The notes beneath the pieces were generated by a model. The model worked only from the letters and a program-made list of their open reading frames with translations. It searched no databases and was not told where the DNA came from. This document shows positions 60,632 through 64,000 of a stretch of 64,000 nucleotides of DNA, piece by piece. This DNA comes from Actinomadura nitritigenes (GTDB lineage: Bacteria > Actinomycetota > Actinomycetes > Streptosporangiales > Streptosporangiaceae). The first letter of the stretch is position 1; each line of letters begins with the position of its first letter. The stretch is taken from positions 62,001 to 126,000 of the forward strand of contig NZ_JAGEOK010000019.1 of NCBI RefSeq assembly GCF_017573545.1, given 5' to 3'. The position numbers were made by a program, and so were the translations under genes.

Positions 60632-61789
60632 ATGCGTACCCAGGTGGCGATCATCGGCGGTGGCCCGGCGGGGCTGCTGCTGTCGCATCTGCTGCATCTG
60701 CAGGGGATCGACTCGGTGGTCCTGGAGAGCCGTGACCGCGGCTACGTGGAGCGGCGGCAGCGGGCCGGGATGCTCGAGCAGGGCACCACGGACGTGCTCC
60801 GCGAGAGCGGCGTCGGGGAGCGGCTCGACCGCGAGGGCCTCGTCCACCACGGCCTGGAGCTGCGGTTCGGCGGCGCGGGGCACCGGGTCCCGCTCACCGA
60901 CCTGACGGGCCGGACCGTCACCGTCTACGCGCAGACCGAGATCGTCAAGGACCTCGTCGCCAAGCGGCTGGCGGACGGCGGCGACGTGCGGTTCGAGGCC
61001 GAGGTCGTCGGCCTCGACCCGGCGGCGCCCAGCGTGACGTTCCGCGACGGCGGCGGGACGCACACGCTCGACTGCGACTACATCGCGGGCTGCGACGGGT
61101 TCCACGGCGTCAGCCGGCCGGCGGTGCCGGGGCTGCGGACGTTCTCCCGCGAGTACCCGTTCGCCTGGCTCGGCGTCCTCGCCGACGTCCCGCCGTCCAC
61201 CGAGGAGCTGATCTACGCCAACCACGACCGCGGGTTCGCGCTGCACAGCCTGCGCTCCCCGCAGGTCAGCCGGCTGTACCTGCAGGTGGCGCCGGACGAG
61301 GACATCGCGGACTGGTCCGACGCGCGGATCTGGGAGGAGCTCGCGGCCCGGTTCGCCACCGACGACGGCTGGAAGCTGCACGAGGGTCCGATCACCGACA
61401 AGTCGATCACGCCGATGCGCAGTTTCGTGGCCGAGCCGATGCGGCACGACCGGCTGTTCCTCGCGGGCGACGCGGCGCACATTGTCCCGCCAACGGGCGC
61501 CAAGGGCCTCAATCTGGCGGTGTCCGACGTGATCGTGCTGGCCAGGGCGCTGACGGAGCGGTACGCGACGGGCTCGGACGCTCTGCTCGACGCGTACTCT
61601 TCGACATGCCTGCGGCGCGTGTGGCGCGCCGAGCACTTCTCCTACTGGATGACCACGCTGCTGCACGTGGACCCGGCCGCCGACGACTTCGCCCTGCGCC
61701 TCCAGCGCTCCCACCTGGACTACGTGGCCTCCTCCGAGGCCGCGAAGGCGTCGCTGGCCGAGAACTACACGGGCCTGCCGCTCGGCTAG
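60632..61789 (+). CDS. pobA: 4-hydroxybenzoate 3-monooxygenase
   Basis: FAD monooxygenase (385 aa) converting 4-hydroxybenzoate to protocatechuate, the entry to the pca genes next door. VAIIGGGPAGLLLSHLLHLQ binds FAD ADP, CDYIAGCDGFHGVSR is the DG motif and FLAGDAAHIVPPTGAKGLNL the ribityl contact; QRAGMLEQGTTDVL is conserved among PobA proteins. The pathway thus runs from 4-hydroxybenzoate to 3-oxoadipate within this window. GAGGAGG precedes ATG 60632. Confidence 0.93.
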   Translation: MRTQVAIIGGGPAGLLLSHLLHLQGIDSVVLESRDRGYVERRQRAGMLEQGTTDVLRESGVGERLDREGLVHHGLELRFGGAGHRVPLTDLTGRTVTVYAQTEIVKDLVAKRLADGGDVRFEAEVVGLDPAAPSVTFRDGGGTHTLDCDYIAGCDGFHGVSRPAVPGLRTFSREYPFAWLGVLADVPPSTEELIYANHDRGFALHSLRSPQVSRLYLQVAPDEDIADWSDARIWEELAARFATDDGWKLHEGPITDKSITPMRSFVAEPMRHDRLFLAGDAAHIVPPTGAKGLNLAVSDVIVLARALTERYATGSDALLDAYSSTCLRRVWRAEHFSYWMTTLLHVDPAADDFALRLQRSHLDYVASSEAAKASLAENYTGLPLG

Positions 61790-61845
61790 CGGCGCGCGGC
61801 GGGCCGGTGAACGGCGGACGACGCGGATCTGTTCCCGCCCGGCGA

Positions 61846-61861
61846 TGAGATGCACATCACG
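61846..61861. promoter_or_regulatory. Weak CRP-like site TGAGA-N6-TCACG
   Basis: Resembles the site at 38088 (TGTGA-N6-TCAC) but with two deviations in the fixed positions. It lies 58 bp before the TetR start at 61919. Also nearby is a GGCA-G-TGCC repeat (61868-61876). Confidence 0.3.
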
Positions 61862-61918
61862 CAAGCTGGCAGTGCCTGAAATTTTGCCGGACACGCAAGT
61901 TCGGTTTACCGTGAAGGC

Positions 61919-62512
61919 ATGACCGAGACGAGCCTGCGCGAGCGCAAGAAGGTCGCGACGCGCCGGGCGCTCAGCCGGGCCGCCGCGCTCCTCGCCGTGG
62001 AGCGCGGCGTCGAGGGCGTCACCATCGAGGCGATCGCCGACGCGGCCGGAGTCTCCCCCCGCACCTTCCACAACTACTTCCCCGGCAAGGAAGAGGCGAT
62101 CGTCGCGCCGCTCACCGACGGGGCGCAGGCCGTGATCGACGCCCTGCGCGCCCGCCCGGCGGGCGAGCCGATCTGGGACGCGCTGCGCGAGGTCGTCCGG
62201 GAGGCCCTGCTGCCGACCGACACCCGCGACGAGACCATCGCGCTGCTGCGCGTGGTCAAGCGCAACCCCGCGCTCGTCGGCAAGCAGCTGTGCGGCCTCG
62301 GCGAGATGCAGCGGCAGATCGCCGAGGTCGTCGCCGCGCGCACCGGCACCCACGCCGGCCGCGACCTGTACCCGCACCTGCTGGCGGGCGCCGCGGGCGT
62401 CGCCATGCGCACCGCCGTCGACCTGTGGGTCGACGGGCGCAGCGGCGCCGACCTGCCCGAACTGATCGACTCGGCGTTCGCGCAGCTGCGCGCCGGGCTG
62501 CCCGGCCCCTGA
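61919..62512 (+). CDS. TetR-family transcriptional regulator
   Basis: Regulator of 197 aa with HTH IEAIADAAGVSPRTFHNYFP (about 40-59), the pattern PRTFHNYFPGKEEAI being typical of the TetR proteins that sit before MMPL exporters in actinomycetes. It is in line with the MMPL gene 162 bp downstream, which it probably represses. Confidence 0.9.
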   Translation: MTETSLRERKKVATRRALSRAAALLAVERGVEGVTIEAIADAAGVSPRTFHNYFPGKEEAIVAPLTDGAQAVIDALRARPAGEPIWDALREVVREALLPTDTRDETIALLRVVKRNPALVGKQLCGLGEMQRQIAEVVAARTGTHAGRDLYPHLLAGAAGVAMRTAVDLWVDGRSGADLPELIDSAFAQLRAGLPGP

Positions 62513-62673
62513 CCGGGCGCTCTCCGACCCCCGGCGCCGAGCCGCCGCCCGACGGCACCGGGTCCCCTGGCAGGGCGGCCGCACCCCCACCACCCCCCTG
62601 ACCGAAGCGACAGCCTGACGGCCGGCCGCCGTGGGGCCATGTCCGCACGCCCCGTTACCGATGGGACGCTCTC

Positions 62674-64000
62674 TTGGCCACCTTCCTCTACCGGCTCGGC
62701 CGGTTCTCGTTCCGGCGCCGCCGGCTCGTCACGCTGCTCTGGGTGGGGCTGCTCGTGCTCTTCGGCGTCGGCGCCGCCGTGCTCAAGGGGCCCACCTCCA
62801 ACGACTTCTCGATGCCGGGGACCGAGTCCCAGCAGGCGATCGACCTGCTCAAGGACCGCATGCCGCAGGCGTCGGCGGACGGCGCCACCGCCCGGGTCGT
62901 GTTCGCCGCGCCCGACGGGAAGACCGTGACCGACCCCGCCGGCAAGGCGGGCGTCGAGAAGGTCGTCGCCAAGCTGAAGGCGGCGCCGCAGGTCGCCTCC
63001 GTCGTCGACCCCTACCAGGCGAAGGCCGTCTCGCAGGACGGCCGGATCGCCTACACGCAGGTCACCTACAAGGTGCCGGCGATCGACGTCACCGACGCCG
63101 CGCGCGGCGCGCTGACCGCCGCCGCCCAGCCCGGCCGGGACGCCGGCCTGCGGGTGGAGATGGGCGGCGACGCGACCGAGGCGATGCCCGAGCAGAGCGC
63201 CACCGAGGTGATCGGCGTCGCGGTCGCCGCGGTCGTGCTGATCATCACCTTCGGGTCGCTGATCGCCGCCGGGCTGCCGCTGCTGAACGCCATCCTCGGC
63301 GTCGGCATCGCGATGGCCGGGATCACCGCGGCCACCGGGCTGTTCGAGATGAGCTCGATGACCTCGACGCTCGCACTGATGCTCGGCCTCGCCGTCGCGA
63401 TCGACTACGCGCTGTTCATCGTCTCCCGGTACCGGCACGAGCTGCGCGAGGGCCGCGCCGGCGAGGAGGCCGCGGGACGCGCCGTCGGCACCGCCGGCTC
63501 GGCGGTGGTGTTCGCCGGGCTGACCGTCGTCATCGCGCTGGCCGGCCTCGCCGTGGTCGACATCCCGATGCTCACCGAGATGGGGCTCGCCGCCGCGTTC
63601 GCCGTGGTCGTCGCGGTCCTGATCGCGCTCAGCCTGCTGCCCGCCCTGCTCGGCTTCGCCGGCCGCAAGGTGCTCGGCGGCGGGATCCCGTTCCTGCGCG
63701 GCGGCGTCTCCCGCCGCGGCCGCCCGCCGTTCGGCGAGCGGTGGGCCAGGTTCGTCGTCCGGCGCCCGCTGCCGGTGCTCCTGCTGGCCATCGCCGGGAT
63801 GGGCGCGATCGCCGTCCCGGCGCTGGACCTGCGGCTCGGCATGCCCGGCGACGAGGTCGCCTCGCCCGCCACCACCCAGCGCAAGGCCTACGACCTGCTC
63901 GACAAGGGCTTCGGGCCCGGCTTCAACGGCCCGCTGATGGTGGTCGTGGACGGCGCGAACGCGCAGGCGGCCGGGCAGCGGTTCGCCGGGGAGATCCGGA
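62674..64000 (+). CDS. MMPL-family RND transporter (3' partial)
   Basis: Opens at TTG 62674 (MATFLYRLGRFSFRRRRLVT) and runs off the window; 442 residues are visible. One N-terminal helix is followed by a large extracytoplasmic loop, then five helices (VIGVAVAAVVLIITFGSLIA, ALMLGLAVAIDYALFIVSRY with the conserved Asp-Tyr, GSAVVFAGLTVVIALAGLAV and so on) and the start of the second repeat after residue 350. MMPL proteins export lipids or drugs; the adjacent TetR gene suggests an inducible drug pump. No ATG or GTG is in frame upstream. Confidence 0.9.
   Translation, partial: MATFLYRLGRFSFRRRRLVTLLWVGLLVLFGVGAAVLKGPTSNDFSMPGTESQQAIDLLKDRMPQASADGATARVVFAAPDGKTVTDPAGKAGVEKVVAKLKAAPQVASVVDPYQAKAVSQDGRIAYTQVTYKVPAIDVTDAARGALTAAAQPGRDAGLRVEMGGDATEAMPEQSATEVIGVAVAAVVLIITFGSLIAAGLPLLNAILGVGIAMAGITAATGLFEMSSMTSTLALMLGLAVAIDYALFIVSRYRHELREGRAGEEAAGRAVGTAGSAVVFAGLTVVIALAGLAVVDIPMLTEMGLAAAFAVVVAVLIALSLLPALLGFAGRKVLGGGIPFLRGGVSRRGRPPFGERWARFVVRRPLPVLLLAIAGMGAIAVPALDLRLGMPGDEVASPATTQRKAYDLLDKGFGPGFNGPLMVVVDGANAQAAGQRFAGEIR

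Noticed and set aside
59681..62593. Open frame of 970 codons on the minus strand opposite the IclR, pobA and TetR genes
   Set aside because: It spans three well-supported genes on the other strand and shows no family similarity.

Overview
The window is very GC-rich (roughly 70% or more, with strong G/C third-position bias) and densely coded. It carries typical actinomycete families: an XRE/DUF5753 plus DUF397 pair, an MmyB-like XRE regulator, many TetR regulators, an AfsR/LuxR-type ATPase tail, a HelD-like RNA polymerase factor, paired FadE acyl-CoA dehydrogenases and a PknB-type kinase. It looks like chromosomal DNA of a soil actinomycete; Streptosporangiales/Thermomonosporaceae (Actinomadura-like) is my best guess, by inference only. 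I found no rRNA, tRNA, CRISPR array or PKS/NRPS genes.

Layout. 1-5 kb: the tail of a regulatory ATPase, a DrrAB-type drug exporter and a ClC channel. 5-6.2 kb: a MarR regulator with a truncated serine-recombinase domain; the same 13-bp inverted repeat lies before the ClC/MarR divergon and before the recombinase-domain gene. 6.4-10.3 kb: a MacB/FtsX-type exporter and a TetR gene. 10.6-13.8 kb: a Ser/Thr kinase divergent from a repeat-containing protein of unknown function. 14-18.3 kb: a short accessory block with integrase remnants at both ends (a frameshifted copy on the right, a 3'-end scrap on the left, 40/41 identical non-coding flank). It holds a small helical protein, a nitroreductase, archease, the RNA ligase RtcB and a truncated hydrolase. 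This set recalls members of the mycobacterial DosR (dormancy) regulon. 18.4-20.3 kb: an MmyB-like regulator and a flavohemoglobin.

21-32.8 kb is mostly catabolic and fatty-acid-like metabolism: glutamine-amidotransferase hydrolase, esterase, enoyl-CoA hydratase, SRPBCC protein, acyl-CoA ligase, acyl-CoA dehydrogenase, aldehyde dehydrogenase, a second divergent RtcB, TetR, methyltransferase and a ROK repressor. 33-33.9 kb is a wreck: a TnpB (IS200/IS605) 3' end with its right-end hairpins abuts the C-terminus of a GH1 beta-glucosidase beside the ROK repressor. 34-37.3 kb encodes a single-chain biotin-dependent acyl-CoA carboxylase. It converges on an orphan ABC ATPase whose Walker A, signature and H-loop are all degenerate. 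38-45.8 kb: FAD oxidoreductase, SDR, hydrolase, HelD/HelR-like factor, HhH glycosylase, TetR and two tandem SnoaL-like proteins behind a promoter that carries two matching inverted repeats. 46-52.7 kb: a two-gene acyl-CoA dehydrogenase, a PLP deaminase, an extra adenylate kinase, a universal stress protein, a B12/radical SAM protein and a nucleotidyl-cyclase-like protein. 53.3-55.8 kb: XRE plus DUF397 and an ECF sigma factor with a SnoaL tail.

56-61.8 kb is a complete protocatechuate branch of the beta-ketoadipate pathway: pcaH, pcaG, pcaB, pcaD, an 18-codon linker ORF, pcaC, an IclR regulator and pobA. Two matching TTCC-N7-GGAA sites lie before pcaH and before pobA, so the IclR protein probably controls both. 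The window ends with a TetR regulator and the start of an MMPL exporter.

The items I consider least ordinary are the RtcB/archease block between integrase scars, the MarR operators shared by a ClC channel and a catalytically headless recombinase, the degenerate ABC ATPase, the 20-bp duplication that displaced a start codon after adk, and the small coupling ORF before pcaC.
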